Source: Bacillota bacterium (GTDB lineage: Bacteria; Bacillota; Clostridia; Lachnospirales; Cellulosilyticaceae). Taken from it: DNA of 5,879 nt. The stretch lies in assembly GCA_023412455.1 (NCBI GenBank), contig JAEYNQ010000006.1:1-5879 (forward strand), in the 5' to 3' direction. The notes below the pieces were generated by a model, which was given only the letters and a program-made list of their open reading frames with translations, was not told the DNA's origin and did no database searches. The position numbers were made by a program, and so were the translations under genes. Of the stretch, positions 1 through 5,879 are shown piece after piece; the stretch's first letter is position 1, and each line of letters starts with the position of its first letter.

Positions 1-1834
1 TAGCTGGGGTCAATTGTCCTGACATAGCAATGGGGATTGCTATCACATTATATATAAAAGCAAAAATAAGGTTTTGTGCTATTTTTCTTTGTATTCTTTT
101 GGCCTGTTTAATAAGTATAGGAATAGCCCTTAAATCATTTTTTAATAAGATAACATCACCCGCTTCAAGAGCTACATTTGTCCCACTCCCCATAGCAATA
201 CCTACATCAGCTTTAGCAAGGGCAATGGCATCATTTATGCCATCTCCCACCATGATTACTTTTTTCTTATCTTTCCTAAGCTTTTCTATTGTTTCACCTT
301 TTTGACTTGGCAGCACCTCTGCTATATACTCCTTGATGCCTACTTCATTAGCTATTTGACTAGCTACTTCCTTTTGGTCACCTGTTAGCATGATGGTTTT
401 CATATGTATGTTTTTGAGTGCTTGGATAGTCTCCTTGGCTTCTGTTCTTACTTCATCTGCTATGGTTACATTTCCCTTTGTTAAGGTTCCTGTTTTATCA
501 AATACTATGGTATCTGCTTTAGCAATTTTACTCATATTCCCATCCTTCACCAATATGCCTTCTTTAGCTAGATTCCCCAACCCGGAAATAAGTGCAGTAG
601 GCGTTGCTAAACCTAATGCGCAGGGACAAGAAATCACAAGTACTGAAATGCCATAAAGCATAGACTTTGGAATAAAATAAGGCATTCCTCTAAAGATAAT
701 AAATTCCCATACTAAAAAGGTAAGAATTGCTAACACTATAACCACTGGTACGAAAAATTGACATACCTGATCTACTAGCTTCTGAATAGGTGGCTTACTG
801 TCTTGGGCTTCTTCAACTAATCTCACAATTTCACTAAACTTTCCTTCTGATTCAATAGTTGTCACCCTATAATAAAGAATGCCTTGCTTGTTAAGTGTTG
901 TGCCTATTAACGAATCCCCAACTTTCTTTGTCACCGGCAAGCTTTCACCTGTAAACAGTGATTCATCTACACTGCTCTCTCCCTTAGTAATCACACCATC
1001 TAGTGGAACTTTTTCTCCTGGCTTTACAAGAATAATATCTCCTACCTGCACCTGCTCCACGGATACTTCTACTTCATTTTCTTCCTTAAGCACTCTAGCC
1101 GTTTTTATCCTTAAGTCTCCTAATGCCTCAATAGCCTTAGAAGCCCTTCCCTTCGCTTTTTCTTCCAAGTATTTTCCTAAAAGTACAAAGGTAATGACCA
1201 TCATAGAAGATTCAAAGTAAACAGGCTTCATTCCAGCACTATTAGCTTGATGAAATAAGGCAATATACAAGCTGTAGAAATAAGTAATACTTGTTCCTAG
1301 GGCTACCAAAACATCCATATTTAACTCTTTTGCTTTTATAGCATAATAAGCCATTTTATAAAAACGTTTGCCAATGATAAACTGCACTGGTGTGGATAAA
1401 AATAATTGAAACCGCCAATCATGTAAAAATAGCAACTGATAATTTAGCCTAGCTATCCACCTATGAAAAGCACTTTGGGAAAGAAAATCAAAAGAAATAC
1501 AGCAATCATTTCCACCTCCCACAAGCATCATCAGTAGCATGGGACTTGTTAAAATAAAAGAAAAAATAACCGTATTTCTTAGCTTAGTATATGGCCTTTG
1601 GCTAGTGGCATCTGCTTCACTGGGCTCCCATAAATAAAAGCCACTCTTTTGAAGCTTACTTTTAATAGTTTCTATCGTTATTTCTTCTGTTTCATATGTT
1701 ATTTTCATTTTTTCTGAAGTATAGCTGACATTCACGCTCTTTACACCTCTTAACCCACCCATGGCATTTTCGATAATAATGCTACATAGTGTGCAAGTCA
1801 TGCCCTTTACTTGATATACGCCTTCTTCTATCAT
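1..1834 (-). CDS. CPC-type heavy-metal P1B-ATPase (CopA-like) lacking the N-domain; C-terminus cut by window edge
   Basis: The family exports metal ions across the cytoplasmic membrane, Cu(I) in CPC-type members. The frame is open for 611 codons from ATG at 1834 to the window edge. In order: an N-terminal HMA domain with C14-x-x-C17; membrane helices from about residue 86; NMDVLVALGT at 172; the actuator motif TGES at 295; the channel motif C403-P-C405; the phosphorylation motif D446-KTGT; TGD at 484; GDGIND at 530; and YN in the AFIYN helix. CPC and YN fit Cu(I) specificity, but the last helix with its usual MxxSS motif lies outside the window. The nucleotide-binding domain, with its HP and GxGxxG motifs, is absent between DKTGT and TGD. 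GDGIND is followed by AIAL instead of the usual APAL. The gene starts 15 nt after the ABC ATPase with its own ribosome binding site, so it is probably co-transcribed. Family assignment is secure; activity is doubtful. Confidence 0.93.
   Translation of the reverse strand, partial: MIEEGVYQVKGMTCTLCSIIIENAMGGLRGVKSVNVSYTSEKMKITYETEEITIETIKSKLQKSGFYLWEPSEADATSQRPYTKLRNTVIFSFILTSPMLLMMLVGGGNDCCISFDFLSQSAFHRWIARLNYQLLFLHDWRFQLFLSTPVQFIIGKRFYKMAYYAIKAKELNMDVLVALGTSITYFYSLYIALFHQANSAGMKPVYFESSMMVITFVLLGKYLEEKAKGRASKAIEALGDLRIKTARVLKEENEVEVSVEQVQVGDIILVKPGEKVPLDGVITKGESSVDESLFTGESLPVTKKVGDSLIGTTLNKQGILYYRVTTIESEGKFSEIVRLVEEAQDSKPPIQKLVDQVCQFFVPVVIVLAILTFLVWEFIIFRGMPYFIPKSMLYGISVLVISCPCALGLATPTALISGLGNLAKEGILVKDGNMSKIAKADTIVFDKTGTLTKGNVTIADEVRTEAKETIQALKNIHMKTIMLTGDQKEVASQIANEVGIKEYIAEVLPSQKGETIEKLRKDKKKVIMVGDGINDAIALAKADVGIAMGSGTNVALEAGDVILLKNDLRAIPILIKQAKRIQRKIAQNLIFAFIYNVIAIPIAMSGQLTPA
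455..475 (-). other. Junction where the P-type ATPase N-domain is missing
   Basis: Residues DKTGTLTKGNVT run straight into IADEVRTEAKETI. In ordinary P1B-ATPases the first string opens the link to the N-domain, and the second lies just after the N-domain, before the LTGD motif. From family knowledge, roughly 105-120 residues normally separate them. The reading frame is kept across the join, and both flanks match the family well. No HP dipeptide or GxGxxG loop occurs elsewhere in the visible protein. The exact breakpoint cannot be placed without a close intact homologue. Confidence 0.85.
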
Positions 1835-1840
1835 TGCCTA

Positions 1841-1847
1841 CTCCTTT
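1841..1847 (-). promoter_or_regulatory. Ribosome binding site of the P-type ATPase
   Basis: The minus strand reads AAAGGAG, followed by a 6-nt spacer and ATG at 1834. It lies in the 15-nt gap after the ABC ATPase stop codon and fixes the start of the P-type ATPase. A well-kept site here argues that the N-domain-less protein is still translated. Confidence 0.8.
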
Positions 1848-1849
1848 CT

Positions 1850-2647
1850 TTAAATGTAGTAATCGGTTTCCTCTTCACGGCTTACTAGATGAAGCTTTTC
1901 TAAAATATCATTTCTTAGTTCTATAAAAGCAGGACTTGTGCGAATACGTGGCTTGCTTAGTTTTACTTCCACAATCTCTTCTATCCTCCCTGGCCTGGGC
2001 GTCATAATAACAATACGATCACTTAAATAAACTGCTTCATCTACATCATGGGTTACTAAAAGCATGGTACTTTGCTTTTCTTTCCATAGCTCTAATAACT
2101 TATCTTGCAGAGCAAAGCGTGTAAAGGAATCTAGCGCTCCCATTGGCTCGTCTAAAAGTAATACCTTTGGCTTATTAATAAGCGCTCTTACGAGAGAGGC
2201 TCTTTGTGCCATTCCTCCAGATATTTGATGAGGATAAGATTTTTCAAAGCCTTCTAGACCTGCAATCTTAATAAAATGAGCCACGTCTTCTTTCTGCTCC
2301 TTATATACTCCTCTTGCCTTAAGTCCTGATGCAATATTTTCTTCAATACTTGCCCATGGAAAGAGGTTAGCTTGTTGAAAAACATAACCTCTCTCATAAT
2401 GAGTTCCTACCACCTTTTCATGATCTAAGTAAATCTCTCCACTTTGCGCCTCATCTATCCCAGCTATCAGTCTTAGCAGGGTGGTTTTACCACACCCTGA
2501 AGGACCTATAAAAGAGATAAACTCGCCATTTCTAACTTCTAAATCTACATTTTTAAGGGCTTCAACTTCATTTCCATTGGCATCAATATAAATTCTATTA
2601 ACACCATAAATCGAAATATTTCCGCCTCCATTTTTATTATCTGTCAT
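1850..2647 (-). CDS. ABC transporter ATP-binding protein, nitrate/sulfonate/taurine (SsuB/TauB-like) family
   Basis: This is the cytoplasmic ATPase that powers uptake through the adjacent permease. Numbered from the chosen start (265 aa), it has Walker A GPSGCGKT at 48-55, the Q-loop glutamine at 91 (VFQQANLFPW), the signature ISGGMAQR around 143, Walker B VLLLDEP with D166 and E167, and the switch histidine at 200 (LLVTHDVDEA). Length and motifs fit SsuB/TauB-type subunits. The frame extends to an ATG at 2668, which would give 272 aa. The ATG at 2647 is preferred because it overlaps the permease stop codon as ATGA and has AAAGGGGA eight bases upstream, whereas the 2668 ATG has only a weak site. 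The ATGA overlap suggests translational coupling with the permease. The imported substrate cannot be read from this subunit. Confidence 0.95.
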   Translation of the reverse strand: MTDNKNGGGNISIYGVNRIYIDANGNEVEALKNVDLEVRNGEFISFIGPSGCGKTTLLRLIAGIDEAQSGEIYLDHEKVVGTHYERGYVFQQANLFPWASIEENIASGLKARGVYKEQKEDVAHFIKIAGLEGFEKSYPHQISGGMAQRASLVRALINKPKVLLLDEPMGALDSFTRFALQDKLLELWKEKQSTMLLVTHDVDEAVYLSDRIVIMTPRPGRIEEIVEVKLSKPRIRTSPAFIELRNDILEKLHLVSREEETDYYI

Positions 2648-3651
2648 TTTAATAATCCCCTTTGCCATACTAATACCGAATCTCTAATCTTATAAATGAC
2701 TGCCATAACTAAGGAGAAAATAACTGCCATAATCACAATAGACGCATAAACCTTGGCATAGTTAGACCAACTTTTTGCCCAAGAAATATACCATCCTAGA
2801 CCAGCTTTTGCCCCTATCATTTCTGAAACCACTAAGGTAGCAAAGGAAATGCCTGTAGCTGTATAAATCCCTGTAAAAATAGAAGGCATTGCTCCTGGAA
2901 TAGCCACCTTAAAGATTAAAAATTTCTCATCTCCTCCTAAGGTTCTGGCTGCTTCAAAATAAGATTTAGGTAAGTTCTCCACCCCTGAACAGGTCATAAA
3001 AGCTACAGGGAAACATACACAGATCACTATTAAAAAGATTTGAGCATAAAAGCTAGAAGGAAAGATATACATGACAATAGGAATCCAAGCTGTTGTAGGG
3101 ATAACCCCCATGAGCTTAACTAATGGAAATACCCAATAATGCCATTTGCGATACCACCCGATTAATATACCAATAATCATGCCTAGTATGGTTCCAATAG
3201 TAAATCCTAATACTATTAATCTAAGAGAATGTGCTGTACTAATAAGGAGGGTTTGATAATCTTCACCTATCACCTGCAAAATTTGAATAACACTAGGAAA
3301 GAACGGGAGTGGTAATGTATTGGTTTTAGTGGTTAGTAAATCCCATACAATCAGAATGCCACCTATTGCTGTATAAAACTCTGCCTTATACTTTATGGAA
3401 GTTCTTATTTTTTCATTTTTTATAGCTCTTAGATTATTAAATACTAGAAAGGAAATCATCAAAATCAGAAAAACCGTATAGGCTCTTAAATCAACGTCTT
3501 GTTTTAGGGGAAGGGTATAAGCTTCAATTAAAGCGATGATATAAATAAGGATAGCACTACTTCTCCAACTTCCTTTTTCCTCTTTCCATTTAGTCAGTAC
3601 AGTTGGAGTGACCTTTCTCACCTCGCTAAGTGTTACTTGTTCTACGCTCAT
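2644..3651 (-). CDS. ABC transporter permease, SsuC/TauC/NrtB-like, with N-terminal extension
   Basis: This is the membrane subunit of the uptake system and probably works as a homodimer with the ATPase and lipoprotein encoded beside it. The C-terminal part is a BPD-type permease: hydrophobic helices at about 140-166, 172-197, 203-222, 265-282 and 300-320, and an EAA-type coupling loop at about 229-258 (YFEAARTLGG, then KVAIPGAMPSIFTG) that contacts the ATPase. GVIPTTAWIPI near 182 matches the family pattern of Pro-rich helices. At 335 aa it is longer than the usual 250-280. The extra length is a charged N-terminus followed by two additional hydrophobic stretches at about 33-48 and 57-73. The start is supported by AAAGGGGGGA four bases before the ATG. 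The gene begins 12 nt after the lipoprotein gene and its TGA overlaps the ATPase start. Confidence 0.94.
   Translation of the reverse strand: MSVEQVTLSEVRKVTPTVLTKWKEEKGSWRSSAILIYIIALIEAYTLPLKQDVDLRAYTVFLILMISFLVFNNLRAIKNEKIRTSIKYKAEFYTAIGGILIVWDLLTTKTNTLPLPFFPSVIQILQVIGEDYQTLLISTAHSLRLIVLGFTIGTILGMIIGILIGWYRKWHYWVFPLVKLMGVIPTTAWIPIVMYIFPSSFYAQIFLIVICVCFPVAFMTCSGVENLPKSYFEAARTLGGDEKFLIFKVAIPGAMPSIFTGIYTATGISFATLVVSEMIGAKAGLGWYISWAKSWSNYAKVYASIVIMAVIFSLVMAVIYKIRDSVLVWQRGLLK
2656..2663 (-). promoter_or_regulatory. Ribosome binding site that decides the ABC ATPase start
   Basis: The minus strand reads AAAGGGGA with 8 nt to the ATG at 2647, inside the end of the permease coding region. It supports the shorter start over the ATG at 2668, which would lie upstream of this site. 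Confidence 0.75.
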
Positions 3652-3655
3652 AGTG

Positions 3656-3665
3656 TCCCCCCTTT
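3656..3665 (-). promoter_or_regulatory. Ribosome binding site of the permease gene
   Basis: The minus strand reads AAAGGGGGGA four bases before the permease ATG, and its first bases overlap the TAA stop of the lipoprotein gene. This close packing suggests re-initiation by ribosomes finishing the upstream gene. Confidence 0.7.
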
Positions 3666-4689
3666 ATTTATTAGCTCCTAATATGTCATAATATGTTTCA
3701 TTTGCAAAAGTTTCTGGGTCTGTTCCCTCTTTTAAAAAGCCTGTTTTGTCTAACTTTTGGACAAAATAACTAATGTCTTCTTTAGCTGCTGCGGTTGTAA
3801 ACTCATAATCATAGGATTCAATCAACTTCGTTATAAATGCTGCATCCTCAGCAGCTACATAACCTTTCTCTATTTCTATCTTGGCTGCTTCTTCTGGATT
3901 CTCTTTAATCCACTTAGTAGCTTTTTCATAAGCTCTTGCAATAGCCGCCACTTTCTCTGGATTTTCCTCTATTGCCTTGCCACTAGCGTATAAAAAGCAG
4001 CAGCTCTTTCCAGCAAATAGTGGATCTGTTGCTATATCTACTAGACTCACATAGTTATTATTGTCTACAGCAAAGGTTCCATAGGGATCCCATGCGGCAA
4101 AGGCATCTACTTCTCCCTTATTTACACCTTCAACTAACTGATCTAAAGGATAAGGTTTCCAAGTTACCCCTGTGGTTGGATCAATGCCTGCATCTGCTAG
4201 TGCAATAGAAGCAACAGACATAGGTGTTCCACCAATTTCATCTACTCCTATATTTTTACCTGCCAAATCTGCCACTGTTTTAATAGGCGAGTTAGGGGGT
4301 ACTACAATTTTGATACATCCTTTGTGAAGCCCACCAATAATCTTTAAATCAATGCCTTGTTGAATAGAAGGGAACCATTGAAAGTCTCCATTTGTCACAA
4401 CAAACTCACCTGTAGCAAGGCCTGTTTTATTTTCATCAAGTGTCCCGCTTACTAGCTCTACATCGAGCCCTTCTTCTGCAAAGAAACCTTTTTCAAGTGC
4501 AATATAGGAAGGTGCCCCACATACAGCGCCACTTAAAGCTTGGATTTTAAGTTTCCCATATTTGTACTTTGTTGCTTCTTGTGAGTTAGCTTTAGTAGCT
4601 ACTTGATTTTCTGTCTTTCCACATCCTGCTGCTATTGTTGTTATACCTACTATAGTTACTATAAATAACACCTTTTTAAAATTTTTCAT
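3664..4689 (-). CDS. ABC transporter substrate-binding lipoprotein, NMT1/SsuA/THI5-like
   Basis: This is the extracytoplasmic receptor that captures the substrate and delivers it to the adjacent permease. The 341-residue product begins with a basic n-region (MKNFKK) and a hydrophobic core, then the lipobox AAGC with Cys23 as the predicted lipidated residue. The mature part has the two-lobe layout of this family: SYIALEKGFFAEEGLDVELV near 61, a conserved TNGDFQW region near 99, DLAGKNIGVDEIGGTP near 141, and GEVDAFAAWDPYG near 192, all typical of SsuA/TauA/NMT1 receptors. Family members bind sulfonates, nitrate, thiamine precursors and other small molecules, so the ligand is unresolved. Four cysteines occur outside the lipobox (C57, C125, C230, C231), which is unusual for a secreted Gram-positive protein. 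The start is fixed by a consensus AGGAGG. The gene begins 23 nt after the nitrogenase-like gene. Confidence 0.94.
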   Translation of the reverse strand: MKNFKKVLFIVTIVGITTIAAGCGKTENQVATKANSQEATKYKYGKLKIQALSGAVCGAPSYIALEKGFFAEEGLDVELVSGTLDENKTGLATGEFVVTNGDFQWFPSIQQGIDLKIIGGLHKGCIKIVVPPNSPIKTVADLAGKNIGVDEIGGTPMSVASIALADAGIDPTTGVTWKPYPLDQLVEGVNKGEVDAFAAWDPYGTFAVDNNNYVSLVDIATDPLFAGKSCCFLYASGKAIEENPEKVAAIARAYEKATKWIKENPEEAAKIEIEKGYVAAEDAAFITKLIESYDYEFTTAAAKEDISYFVQKLDKTGFLKEGTDPETFANETYYDILGANK

Positions 4690-4696
4690 TATACTT

Positions 4697-4702
4697 CCTC
4701 CT
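4697..4702 (-). promoter_or_regulatory. Consensus ribosome binding site of the substrate-binding protein gene
   Basis: The minus strand reads AGGAGG with a 7-nt spacer to ATG at 4689. It is the strongest site in the window, which fits the need for binding protein in excess over the membrane subunits. Confidence 0.8.
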
Positions 4703-4712
4703 AAAATTTTTA

Positions 4713-5879
4713 TTATGCACTCTTGCTAATGGAAGTTGTAAATATTTTTTCCAATAAGGTTAATGCACCAACATATCCAACATAAGTCCTGTTAATGACA
4801 ACTTCATAAGAAACAGGAAATGCTATTTCTACAATATACCCTTTAAGATCCCTTGCTGTATCTCTCTCCCAAGTGGATCCAAATATAACAGGGGGCTTAT
4901 GTCCATAATCTGCTTTCTTTAAGATTTCACCTACTATATAACCATCCTCTACAAACTCTACTTGGACAGATACATCCTCCGCTAATTTTTTGTATTCCTC
5001 CTCAATAGCTCCCCTGTATTTTTCTGGCGTATTATCTGTAATAATCTGTATGGCTGGAATAAGTCCTAATTGATTAACTAGGAATTTATTAATGGCTAAA
5101 TTATAAGTGCTATCTCCTACCACTGCATAAGTGGCAGGTAATCCCCACCAATACTCAGAATAAAAATCAGCAAATTGCTCTAAATAGTAATAGTACTCTT
5201 TCTCTTCTTTTTCAATGAATGCTTCTGCTTTAGAAGCATCAATGCCTGCAAAGCTCACTACTTCTCTTATAAACTTTGCTACCTCCTTTGCTCCTATTGG
5301 TAATACAGGAATGTGCAAATAAGGTTGGTTATACTTTCTTTCTAGGTGCTGAGCTGTTTTTAATCCTAGCCAAGGTGAAAGTACAAGGTTAAACTGGGCA
5401 TTAGGTATCGTCTTCCATTCTTCAACACCTCCTGAGCCTTGACCAAATAAAATATTAACCTTAAATCCTGCTCCTTCTAATAGGCGTTTAATTTCTTTTA
5501 AATCTCCACGCCACATAGGATTTTGATAGGGTAATTCTGTCCATACATTCACAAGCCCCTGCTCTTTCACCTGTTTATCCTTAGCAAATTTATCTACATA
5601 TTGATCAATAATAGCTTCTACAATGAGCTCATGACCAATAAAATTATTGCCTTTGAACCCTCCTGTATCTGCAAATACAATAGGGATATCTTGCTTTTGA
5701 AATTTATCAACGACGGCACCTACATCATCCCCAACAAGCTCACCAATACAACCATTTAAAACCACGTATAAGTCTGCATCCATAATCTTCAGTGTGGATT
5801 TAATAAGTCCCTCTAATCTCTTTTCTCCCCCAAAAACTACTTCATTTTCAGTAGCATTCACACTAGGTGTGACAGCACC
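4713..5879 (-). CDS. Nitrogenase component 1 family protein (NifD/NifK-like), N-terminus cut by window edge
   Basis: This family carries the metal clusters that receive electrons from a NifH-like Fe protein to reduce a substrate or assemble a cofactor. The frame is open to the right edge, with GAVTPSV preceding a GTG at 5861, so that GTG is probably internal and the true start lies outside the window. Visible motifs resemble the family: ENEVVFGGEKRLEGLI; GCIGELVGDD, matching the P-cluster Cys region of NifK (codon 5748-5750); a Rossmann-like segment with LKTAQHLERKYNQPYLHIPV; PIGAKEVAKF; AVVGDSTYNLAINKFLVNQL; and C-terminal FPVSYEVV with GYVGALTLLEKI, like the NifK end. Only one cysteine is visible. 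Nothing equivalent to the FeMo-cofactor ligands of NifD is apparent, so it looks NifK-like or a divergent paralogue rather than true NifD. The stretch YYYYLEQFADFYSEYWW is notably aromatic. A role with the downstream transporter is inferred from position only. Confidence 0.88.
   Translation of the reverse strand, partial: GAVTPSVNATENEVVFGGEKRLEGLIKSTLKIMDADLYVVLNGCIGELVGDDVGAVVDKFQKQDIPIVFADTGGFKGNNFIGHELIVEAIIDQYVDKFAKDKQVKEQGLVNVWTELPYQNPMWRGDLKEIKRLLEGAGFKVNILFGQGSGGVEEWKTIPNAQFNLVLSPWLGLKTAQHLERKYNQPYLHIPVLPIGAKEVAKFIREVVSFAGIDASKAEAFIEKEEKEYYYYLEQFADFYSEYWWGLPATYAVVGDSTYNLAINKFLVNQLGLIPAIQIITDNTPEKYRGAIEEEYKKLAEDVSVQVEFVEDGYIVGEILKKADYGHKPPVIFGSTWERDTARDLKGYIVEIAFPVSYEVVINRTYVGYVGALTLLEKIFTTSISKSA

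Noticed and set aside
30..1220. Plus-strand open frames at 30-305, 390-656 and 879-1220
   Set aside because: They lie opposite the continuous P-type ATPase frame, their products are low-complexity hydrophobic strings with no recognised domain, and the antisense gene carries clear family motifs.
1..1834. Frameshifted or stop-interrupted P-type ATPase
   Set aside because: The codons for C14, TGES, CPC, DKTG, TGD and GDGIND all fall in the same frame as the ATG at 1834, and no stop was met down to the edge. The defect is an in-frame absence, not a frameshift.
2645..2668. ATG at 2668 as the start of the ABC ATPase
   Set aside because: It has no convincing Shine-Dalgarno sequence, whereas the ATG at 2647 has AAAGGGGA at 8 nt and an ATGA overlap with the permease stop.
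3757..4208. Plus-strand open frames at 3757-3993 and 4020-4208
   Set aside because: Both are opposite the substrate-binding protein gene and encode unrecognisable products rich in Cys, Phe, Leu or Tyr, as expected for antisense shadows.
4690..4712. Promoter or terminator in the gap between the nitrogenase-like and receptor genes
   Set aside because: The gap is only 23 nt and is largely occupied by the ribosome binding site. No hairpin with a T-run or -35/-10 pair could be recognised.
5859..5861. GTG at 5861 as the true start of the nitrogenase-like gene
   Set aside because: The frame continues upstream to the window edge and the family has conserved sequence before this point, so the gene is more likely cut by the window.

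Overview
The window is AT-rich, uses strong Gram-positive-type Shine-Dalgarno sequences, and encodes proteins resembling those of low-GC Firmicutes. A nitrogenase-family gene with no aerobic-lifestyle genes in view points to an anaerobic clostridial bacterium (inference; no taxonomic marker gene is present).

All five recognisable genes lie on the minus strand and read from the right edge to the left edge. Gaps are 23 nt, 12 nt, a 4-nt ATGA overlap, and 15 nt, so the whole window looks like the interior of one operon. In transcription order: (1) 4713-5879, the C-terminal part of a nitrogenase component 1 (NifD/NifK-superfamily) protein, cut at its N-terminus by the window edge; (2) 3664-4689, a lipoprotein substrate-binding protein of the NMT1/SsuA/THI5-like group; (3) 2644-3651, its membrane permease; (4) 1850-2647, its ATPase; (5) 1-1834, a CPC-type (copper-like) P1B-ATPase, cut at its C-terminus by the window edge. 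No promoter, terminator, RNA gene, CRISPR array or mobile element was recognised, and no stretch over 300 bases lacks a gene.

Genes 2-4 form a complete uptake system of the nitrate/sulfonate/taurine/thiamine-precursor type. Its tight linkage to a nitrogenase-like reductase subunit suggests that it imports the substrate of that reductase, or a precursor needed by it. The nitrogenase-like protein does not look like a canonical NifD or NifK, and a relative of the nitrogenase-like (group IV) reductases is the best guess.

The most striking observation is in gene 5. The reading frame is open from its start to the window edge and keeps the HMA, TGES, CPC, DKTGT, TGD and GDGIND motifs. However, the nucleotide-binding (N) domain that should sit between DKTGT and TGD is missing: the phosphorylation Asp is only 38 residues from TGD and 85 residues from the hinge-motif Asp. 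This is either a clean in-frame deletion that inactivates the pump, or an unusual ATPase-derived membrane protein retained in this operon.
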